Of a stretch of 64,000 bases of DNA, positions 51,557-59,794 are shown piece by piece. The position numbers and the translations under genes were made by a program. Each line of letters begins with the position of its first letter. Positions within the stretch are counted from its first letter, which is position 1. The stretch is taken from NCBI RefSeq assembly GCF_001654495.1, contig NZ_CP015849.1, positions 6,675,001 to 6,739,000 on the forward strand. The letters run 5' to 3'. The notes below the pieces were generated by a model. That model was not told where the DNA came from. It searched no databases and was given only the letters and a program-made list of their open reading frames with translations. The stretch is from Streptomyces sp. SAT1. Its GTDB lineage: Bacteria > Actinomycetota > Actinomycetes > Streptomycetales > Streptomycetaceae.

Positions 51557-53929
51557 TCAGTCCCGCCCGCCGTCCTCCTCCGTGCCGCCGGGCCGGACGC
51601 GTTCGAGGGCGCGGGCCAGATACGGCGCCGTGGCGCTGCCCCGCGCCCGCGCCACCTCCGCCGGGGTCCCCGCCGCCACGATCCGGCCGCCCGCGTCCCC
51701 GCCGCCGGGCCCCATGTCCACCACATGGTCGGCGTCCGCGACGACGGACATGTCGTGCTCGACGACGACCACCGTGTGCCCGGCGTCGACCAGACCGTGC
51801 AACTGCCGCATCAGGACCTCGACATCGGCCGGGTGCAGCCCCGTCGTCGGCTCGTCCAGGAGATAGAGGGTGTGGCCCCGGCGGCCGCGCTGGAGTTCGC
51901 TCGCGAGCTTGATGCGCTGGGCCTCGCCGCCCGACAGCTCGGTGGCGGGCTGGCCCAGACGCAGATAGCCGAGCCCCACGTCGAGCAGCGTGTCCAGGCT
52001 GCGCGCGGCGGCCGGGACGTCGGCGAAGAACTCCGCCGCGCTCTCCACCGTCAGGTCCAGCACCTCGGCGATGCTGCGCCCCCGGTACGTCACGCGCAGC
52101 GTCCCGGGGTTGTAGCGGGCGCCGCCGCAGTCCGGGCAGGGGGCGTACGTACTGGGCAGGAAGAGCAGTTCCACGCTCACGAACCCCTCGCCCTGGCAGG
52201 TCTCGCACCGGCCCCCGGCCACGTTGAACGAGAACCGGCCCACGCCGTAGCCGAGTTCGCGTGCCGCGTCGGTGTCCGCGAACACCTTGCGCACGACGTC
52301 GAACAGCCCGGTGTAGGTGGCCAGGTTGGAGCGCGGGGTGCGCCCGATCGGGCGCTGGTCCACCGACACCAGCCGCCCCACGCCCGGCAGTTCCTCGGTG
52401 ATCTCACCGATCAGCGTGGACTTGCCGGACCCGGAGACCCCCGTGACCGCGGTGAAGGCGCCCAGCGGGAAACGGGCCGTCACCCCGCGCAGGTTGTGCC
52501 GGGTGACCGGGCCGACCGTCACCTCCCCGCGCGGCTGCCGCGCCGGGCGCGCGGGCGCGGCGGCGCGGCCGAACAGGAACCGCGCCGTGGCCGACCCGGG
52601 CACCCGCGCCAGCCCCTCCACCGGCCCGCTGTGCAGCACCCGGCCCCCGTGCTCCCCGGCCAGCGGGCCGACGTCCACCACCCAGTCCGCCGCGCGCACC
52701 ACGTCCATGTGGTGCTCCACCACGAACAGGGAGTTCCCCGCGTCCCTGAGCCGCCGCAACACCGTGAGCAGGGCCTCGGTGTCGGCCGGGTGAAGCCCGG
52801 CCGACGGCTCGTCCAGGACGTACACCACCCCGAACAGGCCCGACCGCAACTGCGTGGCAAGCCGCAGGCGCTGGAGTTCGCCCGTCGACAGGGTGGGCGT
52901 GGACCGGTCCAGGGAGAGGTAGCCGAGGCCCAGTTCGACGATCGGCGCGATCCGCGAGCGCAGGTCGCCGGTCAGGACCCGGGCGGCCTCGGTGGTTCCG
53001 TCGGGCAGGCCGGCCAGCTCGGTCAGCGGCAGCGCCGCCAGTTCGGCGATGGTACGGCCCGCGACGGTGACGGCCAGTGCCTCGGGCCGCAGCCTGCCCC
53101 CGCCGCACAGCGGGCAGGGCGCGGAGGTCAGGAACCGCTCGGCCTTCGCGCGCAGCGCCGGGCTCTTCGACTCGGCGAACGTCTTCATCACATACCGGCG
53201 GGCGCTCATGTACGTGCCCTGGTACGGGCGTTGGATGCGGTCCGCGTCCCGCACCGGGTGCACCGTCACCACCGGCTGCTCGTCCGTGAACAGGATCCAC
53301 TCGCGGCGCTCGGCGGGCAGTTCGCGCCAGGGCAGATCCACGTCGACGCCGAGCGCGCCGAGGATGTCCCGCAGGTTCTTGCCCTGCCAGGCGCCCGGCC
53401 AGGCGGCGATCGCGCCCTCGCGCACCGAGAGCGAGGGGTCGGGGACGAGCAGTTCCTCGGTCGTCCGGTGCACCCGCCCGAGGCCGTGGCACTCCGGGCA
53501 GGCCCCGGCCGCCGTGTTCGGCGAGAAGGCGTCCGAGTCGAGGCGCTCGGCGCCCGGCGGGTAGTCACCGGCCCGGGAGAACAGCATCCGCAGCGAGTTG
53601 GACAGGTTCGTCAGGGTGCCCACCGAGGACCGGGAGGTCGGCGCCGCCCGCCGCTGCTGGAGCGAGACGGCCGGCGGCAGCCCGCTGATCTCCCCGACCT
53701 TCGGCGCCCCCACCTGGTGGATCAGCCGGCGCGCGTACGGCGCCACCGACTCGAAGTAGCGCCGCTGCGCCTCCGCGTAGACCGTGCCGAACGCCAGCGA
53801 CGACTTCCCCGAGCCCGACACCCCCGTGAACACGGCCAGCGCGTCCCGCGGCACATCGACGTCGACCCCGCGGAGATTGTGCTCGCGGGCCCCGCGGACA
53901 CGGACGTACTGGTCGTGAGGGGTCGGCAT
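51557..53929 (-). CDS. UvrA paralogue (short, UvrA2-like ABC ATPase)
   Basis: 790 residues from ATG 53929. Two ABC ATPase domains: the first Walker A FTGVSGSGKSSLAFG with a divergent signature LSTGELQRLRLAT and YVLDEPSAGLHP; the second Walker A TGVSGSGKSTLIGE with signature ELSGGEAQRIKLAS and YLLDEPTTGLHP. Zinc-finger Cys pairs are seen in CPECHGLG, CPLCGGGRL and CETCQGEGF to CPDCGG. It is about 160 residues shorter than true UvrA and appears to lack the UvrB-binding insertion. Such UvrA2 proteins are linked to drug export or DNA-drug damage tolerance in actinobacteria; the function here is an inference. Confidence 0.88.
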   Translation of the reverse strand: MPTPHDQYVRVRGAREHNLRGVDVDVPRDALAVFTGVSGSGKSSLAFGTVYAEAQRRYFESVAPYARRLIHQVGAPKVGEISGLPPAVSLQQRRAAPTSRSSVGTLTNLSNSLRMLFSRAGDYPPGAERLDSDAFSPNTAAGACPECHGLGRVHRTTEELLVPDPSLSVREGAIAAWPGAWQGKNLRDILGALGVDVDLPWRELPAERREWILFTDEQPVVTVHPVRDADRIQRPYQGTYMSARRYVMKTFAESKSPALRAKAERFLTSAPCPLCGGGRLRPEALAVTVAGRTIAELAALPLTELAGLPDGTTEAARVLTGDLRSRIAPIVELGLGYLSLDRSTPTLSTGELQRLRLATQLRSGLFGVVYVLDEPSAGLHPADTEALLTVLRRLRDAGNSLFVVEHHMDVVRAADWVVDVGPLAGEHGGRVLHSGPVEGLARVPGSATARFLFGRAAAPARPARQPRGEVTVGPVTRHNLRGVTARFPLGAFTAVTGVSGSGKSTLIGEITEELPGVGRLVSVDQRPIGRTPRSNLATYTGLFDVVRKVFADTDAARELGYGVGRFSFNVAGGRCETCQGEGFVSVELLFLPSTYAPCPDCGGARYNPGTLRVTYRGRSIAEVLDLTVESAAEFFADVPAAARSLDTLLDVGLGYLRLGQPATELSGGEAQRIKLASELQRGRRGHTLYLLDEPTTGLHPADVEVLMRQLHGLVDAGHTVVVVEHDMSVVADADHVVDMGPGGGDAGGRIVAAGTPAEVARARGSATAPYLARALERVRPGGTEEDGGRD

Positions 53930-54092
53930 GGCACGGCTCCAGACAGAGAGGGACGACAGCGGGCAAACCACAGGATCCTACGCAAACATCCCAGAGTCGC
54001 CCCATCGGGCGTCGGTCCTGTCGGCGCACCGCCGTCACCAGGGCGAACGTCCGGACCGCGGCCCTGGCCGCATGCCCGTCCGTGCGGACCTC

Positions 54093-54098
54093 TAATAT
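54093..54098 (+). promoter_or_regulatory. Possible -10 element of the glutamate-synthase-domain gene
   Basis: TAATAT at 54093-54098 sits in an AT-rich pocket in otherwise very GC-rich DNA, about 120 bases before the downstream start. The UvrA paralogue diverges on the other side. No good -35 is seen, so this is tentative. Confidence 0.3.
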
Positions 54099-54217
54099 CA
54101 TTCCGCGTTCTCCGACGGACGCCGACGCCCACCTCGTCGTGCCCGCCGTGCGACGCCCGACACGACACGACGACGCCCGTCGCCCGGCGACGGAGTCGAG
54201 CACCGAGAGGAACGTCC

Positions 54218-55762
54218 ATGCGCGCCCGGACCATCGTCGCGGCCACCGCGACGGCACTGGCGGCGGTCGCCGCCCGTGACCTCGTCCAGAAGAAGCACGC
54301 ACTGCTCCGCAACTTCCCGGTGGTCGGCCACGCCCGGTACCTGCTGGAGACGATCGGGCCGGAGCTGCGGCAGTACATCGTGACCTCCAACGACGAGGAG
54401 CGCCCCTTCAGCCGCGACCAGCGCACCTGGATCTACGCGTCCTCGAAGGAGGAGAACAACTACTTCGGGTTCGGCACCGACAACGACGTGGAACACATGC
54501 AGGGCCACGCGTACGTGAAGCAGCGCACGTTCGCCGGACCGCTGCCCGACCTGCACGACCCGCAGTCGGCGCTGCCCTCGGCCAAGGTGCTGGGCGGCCC
54601 GCGCGGGCGCGCCAGGGCGTTCCGGCCGGCGAGCGTGGTGAACATCTCGGCGATGAGCTTCGGCTCGCTCTCCGGTGCGGCGATCACGGCGCTGAACGAA
54701 GGGGCGGCGCTCGCGGGCGCGATGCACAACACGGGCGAGGGCGGCCTGTCGCCGTACCACCGCAGGGGCGGCGATCTCGTCCTGCAGATCGGCACCGCCT
54801 ACTTCGGCTGCCGCGACGAGGACGGCACCTTCAACCTCGACAAGCTCAAGCAGGTGGTCGCGAGCGCCCCGGTCAAGGCCATCGAGATCAAGCTCTCCCA
54901 GGGCGCCAAGCCCGGTCTCGGCGGGATGCTGCCGGGCGCGAAGGTGACCCCGGAGATCGCCGAGATCCGCGGCATCCCGGTCGGCAGGGACTGCGCCTCC
55001 CCGTCGCGGCACACCGCCTTCGGCGACGTCGACTCGATGCTCGACTTCGTCGAACTGATCGCCGCCGAGACCGGGCTGCCGGTCGGCGTCAAGAGCGCGG
55101 TGGGCGAACTGGGCTTCTGGGAGGAACTGGCCTCGCTGATGGCCCGCGGTGACCGCGGTGTCGACTTCGTGACCGTCGACGGCGGCGAGGGCGGCACCGG
55201 GGCGGCGCCGCTGACCTTCGCCGACTCGGTGTCGCTGCCCTTCCGCATGGGCTTCTCCCGGGTCTACGGCACCTTCGCGGAACAGGGGCTGACCGACGAC
55301 CTGACCTTCATCGGGTCCGGGAAACTCGGCCTGCCCGAGAACGCCGCGGTCGCCTTCGCCCTGGGCGTCGACATGGTCAACGTGGCCCGCGAGGCGATGC
55401 TGTCGATCGGCTGCATCCAGGCGCAGAAGTGCCACACCGACAAGTGCCCCACCGGCATCGCCACCCAGAACCCGTGGCTGGCCCGCGGCATCGACCCCGC
55501 CTCCAAGGCCAACCGGGCCGGTGTCTACCTGCGCCAGCTGCGCAAGGAACTGATGAAGCTCTCGTCGGCCGTCGGCGTCGCCCACCCGGCACTCATCACC
55601 CCCGGTGACATCGAGATCCTGAACGGCGACTACGAGGCCCGCACGCTGGCCGGTGTCTACGGCTACAAGGACGGCTGGGGCGAGCTGGGCCCGCGTCTCG
55701 CCGACGAGATCACCGCACTGCTGGCCGCCGGCCCGGCCGCCGGGCAGGAGCCGATTGTCTGA
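54218..55762 (+). CDS. FMN-binding glutamate-synthase-domain protein (GltB2-like), membrane-anchored
   Basis: 514 residues from ATG 54218, preceded by CGAGAGGAA. A short hydrophobic N-terminus (TIVAATATALAAVAA) suggests a membrane anchor. The rest is the stand-alone FMN/iron-sulfur domain of glutamate synthase: ISAMSFGSLSGAAITALNEG, HNTGEGGLSPYH, VKSAVGELGFWEELASLM, FVTVDGGEGGTGAAPLTFAD. The cluster cysteines appear as GCIQAQKCHTDKCPTG (C399, C405, C410, the C-x5-C-x4-C spacing of GltS). There is no glutaminase domain, so ammonia or another substrate must be used. The gene is followed by an 18-base tandem repeat. Confidence 0.88.
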   Translation: MRARTIVAATATALAAVAARDLVQKKHALLRNFPVVGHARYLLETIGPELRQYIVTSNDEERPFSRDQRTWIYASSKEENNYFGFGTDNDVEHMQGHAYVKQRTFAGPLPDLHDPQSALPSAKVLGGPRGRARAFRPASVVNISAMSFGSLSGAAITALNEGAALAGAMHNTGEGGLSPYHRRGGDLVLQIGTAYFGCRDEDGTFNLDKLKQVVASAPVKAIEIKLSQGAKPGLGGMLPGAKVTPEIAEIRGIPVGRDCASPSRHTAFGDVDSMLDFVELIAAETGLPVGVKSAVGELGFWEELASLMARGDRGVDFVTVDGGEGGTGAAPLTFADSVSLPFRMGFSRVYGTFAEQGLTDDLTFIGSGKLGLPENAAVAFALGVDMVNVAREAMLSIGCIQAQKCHTDKCPTGIATQNPWLARGIDPASKANRAGVYLRQLRKELMKLSSAVGVAHPALITPGDIEILNGDYEARTLAGVYGYKDGWGELGPRLADEITALLAAGPAAGQEPIV

Positions 55763-55767
55763 CGGCC

Positions 55768-55857
55768 CGTCAGAAGATGGCGGCTCGTCAGAAGATGGCG
55801 GTCAGCCAGGAGATGGCGGCCCATCAGGGGATGACGGGTCGTCAGGCGGTGGCGGAC
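55768..55857. repeat. 18-bp minisatellite, five degenerate copies
   Basis: Five successive 18-base units (55768, 55786, 55804, 55822, 55840) share the core GTCAGNNGATGGCGG; units 1 and 2 are nearly identical, the others diverged. They lie between convergent genes; the fifth unit contains the stop codon of the flavin oxidoreductase gene (55842-55844). Confidence 0.8.
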
Positions 55858-56885
55858 CGGACTCCGGGGCGCGCCGCAGCCCCGTCACGGCCGGTGAAGA
55901 TCTCCGCCAGCCGCCGGTAGGAGCCGACCAGCGCCGTCCGGTCGTACGAGCTGGTGGTGACCAGCACCTCCTGGGCGGCCGTCTCCCGCAGCACCGCCTC
56001 CAGCGCGTCCGCGACCTGGTCGGCGGTCCCGGCGAGCTGGCCGGACAGACCGGACTCGTAGAGGCCGCGCTCCTTGGCGGTCATCGGCAGGGCGTCGACG
56101 TGCTCGGCCGGGGCCAGCGGCGGGAAGGTGCCGCGAGTTCGAGCGTGGGCCATGGCCCACGCCTCGGGCACGAGCAGACGGCGGGCCTCCGCCTCGGTGC
56201 CGGCCACCGCGACCGTGCCCGAGATCACGACGTACGGCTCGGCAGCCCACGGCGAGGGGCGGAAGGCCGACCGGTAGCGCTCGACGCCGCGCAGCATCTT
56301 CTCGCGGTCGCGCAGATCACCGACGACCATGGGCAGGCCCGCGCGGGCGGCGATCACCGCGCCCTCGCCCATGGCCAGCACGAACGGCGGCACCCGCAGC
56401 CCCTCGGCGGGCCGGGCGTGCGCCCCGGTCGGCGAGGTGCCCTCGAACCAGCCGAGCAGCTCGGCGAGCTGCGCCGCGAAGTCCTCCGCGTCGCCCTTGC
56501 CGTGGCCCAGGGCGCGGCGTACGCCGTCGGTGAAGCCCACCGAGCGGCCCAGGCCCATGTCGATGCGCCCGGGGAACAGCGACTCCAGCACCCCGAACTG
56601 CTCGGCCACGACCAGCGGGCGGTGGTTGGGCAGCATCACCCCGCCCGTGCCCACGCGGACGGTGCGCGTCGCGGCGGCCACGGCGGCGGCCAGCACGGTC
56701 GGCGCCGACCCGGCGACCCCGGGCACGCCGTGGTGCTCCGACACCCAGAACCGGTGGTAGCCGAGCCGCTCCGCCTCCCGCGCCAGGGAGACGGTGTCCC
56801 GCAGCGCCTCGCCGGCCGGGCGGCCCTCGCGGGTTCGGGAGCGGTCGAGGACGGAGAAGCGGGTGGCCGCGATCAGAGAACTCAC
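55842..56885 (-). CDS. LLM-class (luciferase-like) flavin-dependent oxidoreductase
   Basis: 347 residues from GTG 56885. TIM-barrel luciferase-like family: LGYHRFWVSEHHGVPGVAGS, VRVGTGGVMLPNHRPLVVAE, FPGRIDMGLGRSVGFTDGVR, and VVGDLRDREKML. The EHHGVP and MLPNH motifs place it among the MsnO8/YvbT-type monooxygenases. The flavin is reduced by a separate enzyme; the substrate is unknown. The stop codon lies inside the 18-base tandem repeat, so its C-terminus could vary between strains. The gene is followed upstream by a small hypothetical protein on the same strand. Confidence 0.88.
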   Translation of the reverse strand: MSSLIAATRFSVLDRSRTREGRPAGEALRDTVSLAREAERLGYHRFWVSEHHGVPGVAGSAPTVLAAAVAAATRTVRVGTGGVMLPNHRPLVVAEQFGVLESLFPGRIDMGLGRSVGFTDGVRRALGHGKGDAEDFAAQLAELLGWFEGTSPTGAHARPAEGLRVPPFVLAMGEGAVIAARAGLPMVVGDLRDREKMLRGVERYRSAFRPSPWAAEPYVVISGTVAVAGTEAEARRLLVPEAWAMAHARTRGTFPPLAPAEHVDALPMTAKERGLYESGLSGQLAGTADQVADALEAVLRETAAQEVLVTTSSYDRTALVGSYRRLAEIFTGRDGAAARPGVRSATA

Positions 56886-56949
56886 ATCGCTTTCAACGCG
56901 CCGTGGCGTCCGGGATTCCCGCTCGCGCCCCCGCGTCCCGGATCCCCGC

Positions 56950-57183
56950 TCAGCCGGGCCCGGCGCCGGGCTCCGGGCCCCAGTACTCCGGTCCGACCCC
57001 GCGCCACTCGATGAGCGGGGAGACCGTCACCTCCACGGGGTCGACGTCGAGCCCGGCGCGGCGCAGGAACTCGGCGACGTCCGCGGTGTCGTAGGCGAGA
57101 CCGAGGATCTCGCCGTTCACACGGACCCGGCGGCCGCCGGTGGGGGAGGGCGGGTACACGGTCACGGGCAGCGCTCCGGGCAT
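56950..57183 (-). CDS. Small conserved hypothetical protein
   Basis: 77 residues from ATG 57183. I do not recognise a named family. It reads VTVYPPSPTGGRRVRVNGEI, then LGLAYDTADVAEFLRRAGLD and ends WRGVGPEYWGPEPG, with native codon use and no membrane segment. It lies 65 bases upstream of the luciferase-like gene on the same strand and may share its transcript. The divergent neighbour is a HAD phosphatase. Confidence 0.6.
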   Translation of the reverse strand: MPGALPVTVYPPSPTGGRRVRVNGEILGLAYDTADVAEFLRRAGLDVDPVEVTVSPLIEWRGVGPEYWGPEPGAGPG

Positions 57184-57254
57184 GTACCCAGCATCGGACG
57201 TGGTGCCGCGCCCCGCATCCGGACGGGCCCGTCCGGTCCGTCTAGGGTGGACGC

Positions 57255-57746
57255 GTGACGGACAGCAGCAAGCGGCCCCTCGCGGTGTTCGACCTGGACA
57301 ACACCCTCGCCGACACGGCGCATCGGCAGCGCTTCCTGGAGCACAGGCCGCGCGACTGGGACGCGTTCTTCGCCGCCGCGCCCCAGGACCCGCCGCTCGC
57401 CGAGGGGGTGCGGCTGGCCCGCGACAGCGCGCGGGAGTGCGAGGTCGTCTACCTCACCGGGCGGCCCGAGCGCTGCCGCCGGGACACGCTCGACTGGCTG
57501 GAGGCGCACGGACTGCCGGCCGGGCGGGTCCACCTGCGGCGCGACGCCGATCGCAGGCCCGCCCGCGCCACCAAGCTGGAGGTCCTGCGCCGGCTCGCCC
57601 GCGACCGGGAGATCCGGGTGCTCGTGGACGACGACGAACTGGTGTGCCTGGACGCCGAACGGGCGGGGTTCCGGGTGCTGCGCGCCCGCTGGACGGCCCC
57701 GTCGGCCGACCTGGCGGACGCGCAGGAGCGGGAGGGGCGCACCTGA
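57255..57746 (+). CDS. HAD-superfamily phosphatase (polynucleotide-kinase-phosphatase-like)
   Basis: 163 residues from GTG 57255. HAD motif I is AVFDLDNTLAD, motif II VVYLTGRPE, and motif III/IV the C-terminal KLEVLRRLARD with VLVDDDELVC. The protein is short with a small cap, as in LNS2/PNKP-type phosphatases. The active-site Asp pair is intact. Its substrate is unknown; phosphorylated nucleic acid ends are one possibility. Confidence 0.83.
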   Translation: MTDSSKRPLAVFDLDNTLADTAHRQRFLEHRPRDWDAFFAAAPQDPPLAEGVRLARDSARECEVVYLTGRPERCRRDTLDWLEAHGLPAGRVHLRRDADRRPARATKLEVLRRLARDREIRVLVDDDELVCLDAERAGFRVLRARWTAPSADLADAQEREGRT

Positions 57747-57786
57747 GACCCGGCGGCCCGTCGCACGCGGCCGGTGGGAGCTGTCC

Positions 57787-58002
57787 TCAGCCGGCGTCCT
57801 CGATGCGGAAGCCGAGCTTCAGACCCACCTGGTAGTGCTCGATCCGCCCGTTCTCGATCTGGCCCCTGACCTGCGTCACCTCGAACCAGTCCAGGTTGCG
57901 CACGGTCTGCGAGGCGCGGGCGACGGCGTTGCGGACGGCGTCGTCGACGCCCTGGTGCGAACTGCCGACGATCTCGGTGACCCGGTACACATGGTCGCTC
58001 AT
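57787..58002 (-). CDS. Dodecin (flavin storage protein)
   Basis: 71 residues from ATG 58002, with AGAGGAG upstream. It matches the dodecin fold closely: VYRVTEIVGSSHQGVDDAVR, NAVARASQTVRNLDWFEVTQ (Trp stacks on flavin), and VRGQIENGRIEHYQVGLKLG ending FRIEDAG. Dodecins form dodecameric shells that bind FMN or riboflavin and buffer free flavin. The next gene on the plus strand is 266 bases away and divergent. Confidence 0.95.
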   Translation of the reverse strand: MSDHVYRVTEIVGSSHQGVDDAVRNAVARASQTVRNLDWFEVTQVRGQIENGRIEHYQVGLKLGFRIEDAG

Positions 58003-58169
58003 GGCGGGGTTGCTCCTCTCGCGGGCGGCGCCGACGGCGCCGGACGACGGGGTCGTCGCGGTGGGTGACACCTCGTGAGGCATGTGTCACCCGTCACTCC
58101 ACGGTGCCGCATACGGGGCTCACGCGCGAGATGTGCGGATTGTGACCGGACGGACACTTGACCTCCGTA

Positions 58170-58183
58170 TTGGTCCATACCAA
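58170..58183. promoter_or_regulatory. DasR-like (dre) operator upstream of an orphan sugar-binding lipoprotein
   Basis: TTGGTCCATACCAA at 58170-58183 is an inverted repeat whose core TGGTCCATACCA matches the dre form TGGTCTAGACCA in 10 of 12 positions. It lies 85 bases before the lipoprotein start and 168 bases before the dodecin start. DasR is the Streptomyces GlcNAc/chitin regulator; a site here is suggested by sequence only. Confidence 0.55.
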
Positions 58184-58267
58184 AATCCCAGCACGCCCGT
58201 ACGAGCCCGCTGCTCGACCCCCACATCGGGACCTTCCCTGTGCACCTGACAGAACTGGAACCCGCTC

Positions 58268-59527
58268 GTGAGACGTCGACTCCTCGCCCTCGTCTGTGTG
58301 TCCACCGCGCTGGTCAGCGCCTGCGGACCACTGTCCGGCGGTACGGGCGGACGGCAGACCGTCACCGTCTGGCTCATGAAGGACAGCGCCTCGCAGGACT
58401 TCTTGCACCGCTTCACTGAGGACTTCGAGCACACCCACAAGGACCTCCGCCTCGACATCCGCATCCAGGAATGGACCGGCATCGGCCCCAAGGTCCAGGA
58501 AGCCCTCTCCGGCGGCGCGAAGGACGGACCCGACGTCATCGAGGTCGGCAACACCCAGGTCGCCCAGTACGTCGAGGGCGGCCGGCTGACCAACCTGACA
58601 CTGGAGTCCATGCGGGACTGGGGCATGCAGGACTGGGTGCCGGGCCTGGCCGAGCCGGGGCAGGACAACTCCGCCCAGTACGGCATCCCCTGGTACGCCG
58701 CCAACCGGGTCGTCGTCTACCGCAAGGACCTGTTCGAGGAGGCCGGCATCGACAGCCCGCCGCGCACCCGGGACGAGTGGCTGAGCGCCACCGAGAAGCT
58801 CGACAAGGGCGGCAACCAGGGCATCTACCTGGCCGGCCAGGACTGGTACACGCTCTCCGGCTTCATCTGGGACGAGGGCGGCGAGCTGGCCAAGGAGAAC
58901 GCCAACCTCTGGCAGGGCGCCCTGGACAGCCGGGCCGCCCTGCGCGGCATGGACTTCTACCGGCGGCTCCAGGCGCTGGGCGAAGGGCCGGTCGGTGCCG
59001 ACGAGGAACACCCCCCGCAGGCCGGTGTGTTCGCCAAGGGCAAGGTGGCGCAGATCGTGGCCGTGCCGGGCGTCGCCCAGGCCATCGTGCAGAAGAACCC
59101 CGCGCTCAAGGACAAGCTGGGCTTCTTCCCGGTCCCGGGGAAGTCGGCCGACCGGCCCGGCTCCGTGTTCACCGGCGGCTCCGACCTCATCGTGCCGCGC
59201 AACACCGGCGACCGCGACGCCGCCGTCGCGGTGGTCGCCGCCCTCACCGGCGCCAAGTGGGACACCGAACTGGCCCGCACGATGAACTACGTCCCCAACA
59301 AGACGACGCTCGCCTCCGCGGTCGCCGGTGAGCCGGGTGTCGCGGCCATGGCGGCCGGTGCCGCGCACGGCCGCGCCACCCCCAGCACGGCGCAGTGGGC
59401 CGCCGTCGAGGCCGACAACCCGATCAAGCAGTACATGACCAAGGTGCTCAAGGGCGCCGACCCGAAGACCGAGGCACGCCGCGCCTCACAGCGCATCACC
59501 GAACAACTGAAGCCGAGCCTGGGCTGA
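58268..59527 (+). CDS. Orphan ABC sugar-binding lipoprotein (family 1)
   Basis: 419 residues from GTG 58268. Lipoprotein signal RRRLLALVCVSTALVSACG with lipobox VSAC. The mature protein is a family-1 solute-binding protein: VTVWLMKDSASQDFLHRFTE, IRIQEWTGIGPKVQEALSGG, PDVIEVGNTQVAQYVEGGRL, then IPWYAANRVVVYRKDLFEEA, and DWYTLSGFIWDEGGELAKEN. No permease or ATPase gene lies nearby, so it must work with a distant importer or act as a sensor. The DasR-like operator upstream suggests an amino-sugar or chito-oligosaccharide ligand. It is convergent with the ergothioneine genes. Confidence 0.9.
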   Translation: MRRRLLALVCVSTALVSACGPLSGGTGGRQTVTVWLMKDSASQDFLHRFTEDFEHTHKDLRLDIRIQEWTGIGPKVQEALSGGAKDGPDVIEVGNTQVAQYVEGGRLTNLTLESMRDWGMQDWVPGLAEPGQDNSAQYGIPWYAANRVVVYRKDLFEEAGIDSPPRTRDEWLSATEKLDKGGNQGIYLAGQDWYTLSGFIWDEGGELAKENANLWQGALDSRAALRGMDFYRRLQALGEGPVGADEEHPPQAGVFAKGKVAQIVAVPGVAQAIVQKNPALKDKLGFFPVPGKSADRPGSVFTGGSDLIVPRNTGDRDAAVAVVAALTGAKWDTELARTMNYVPNKTTLASAVAGEPGVAAMAAGAAHGRATPSTAQWAAVEADNPIKQYMTKVLKGADPKTEARRASQRITEQLKPSLG

Positions 59528-59538
59528 CGAGGGCCCGG

Positions 59539-59561
59539 GGGCCGGGCCGGTGGCCCGGCCC
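59539..59561. terminator. 10-bp hairpin between lipoprotein and egtD
   Basis: GGGCCGGGCC (59539-59548) pairs perfectly with 59552-59561 across a 3-base loop, 11 bases after the lipoprotein stop. The remaining 230 bases to egtD contain no gene I can support. Confidence 0.65.
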
Positions 59562-59794
59562 GGACGCGGGCCGACCGCACCCGCCGCCGCACCCACCGCC
59601 GGACCGGCGGCCGGGCCCGGACCGGCTTCCCGGCCGCTGAGGCCGGCCGCCTCGCGCGGACCGCGCACCTCCCGGACCTCCCGGCTCCTGTCACCCGGTT
59701 GTTCCCCGTCCGGGCCGTCCGTTCGGACCGACGGCTCACCCTGACGCGACGGGCGCCCCCGCGCCGCACGCACCCAGCCGCGGCGCGGCGCCGC

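Noticed and set aside
51725..54217. Upstream in-frame extension of the glutamate-synthase-domain gene by over 800 codons
   Set aside because: The extension is antisense to the UvrA paralogue. The ATG at 54218 has a good Shine-Dalgarno site and the family match begins there.
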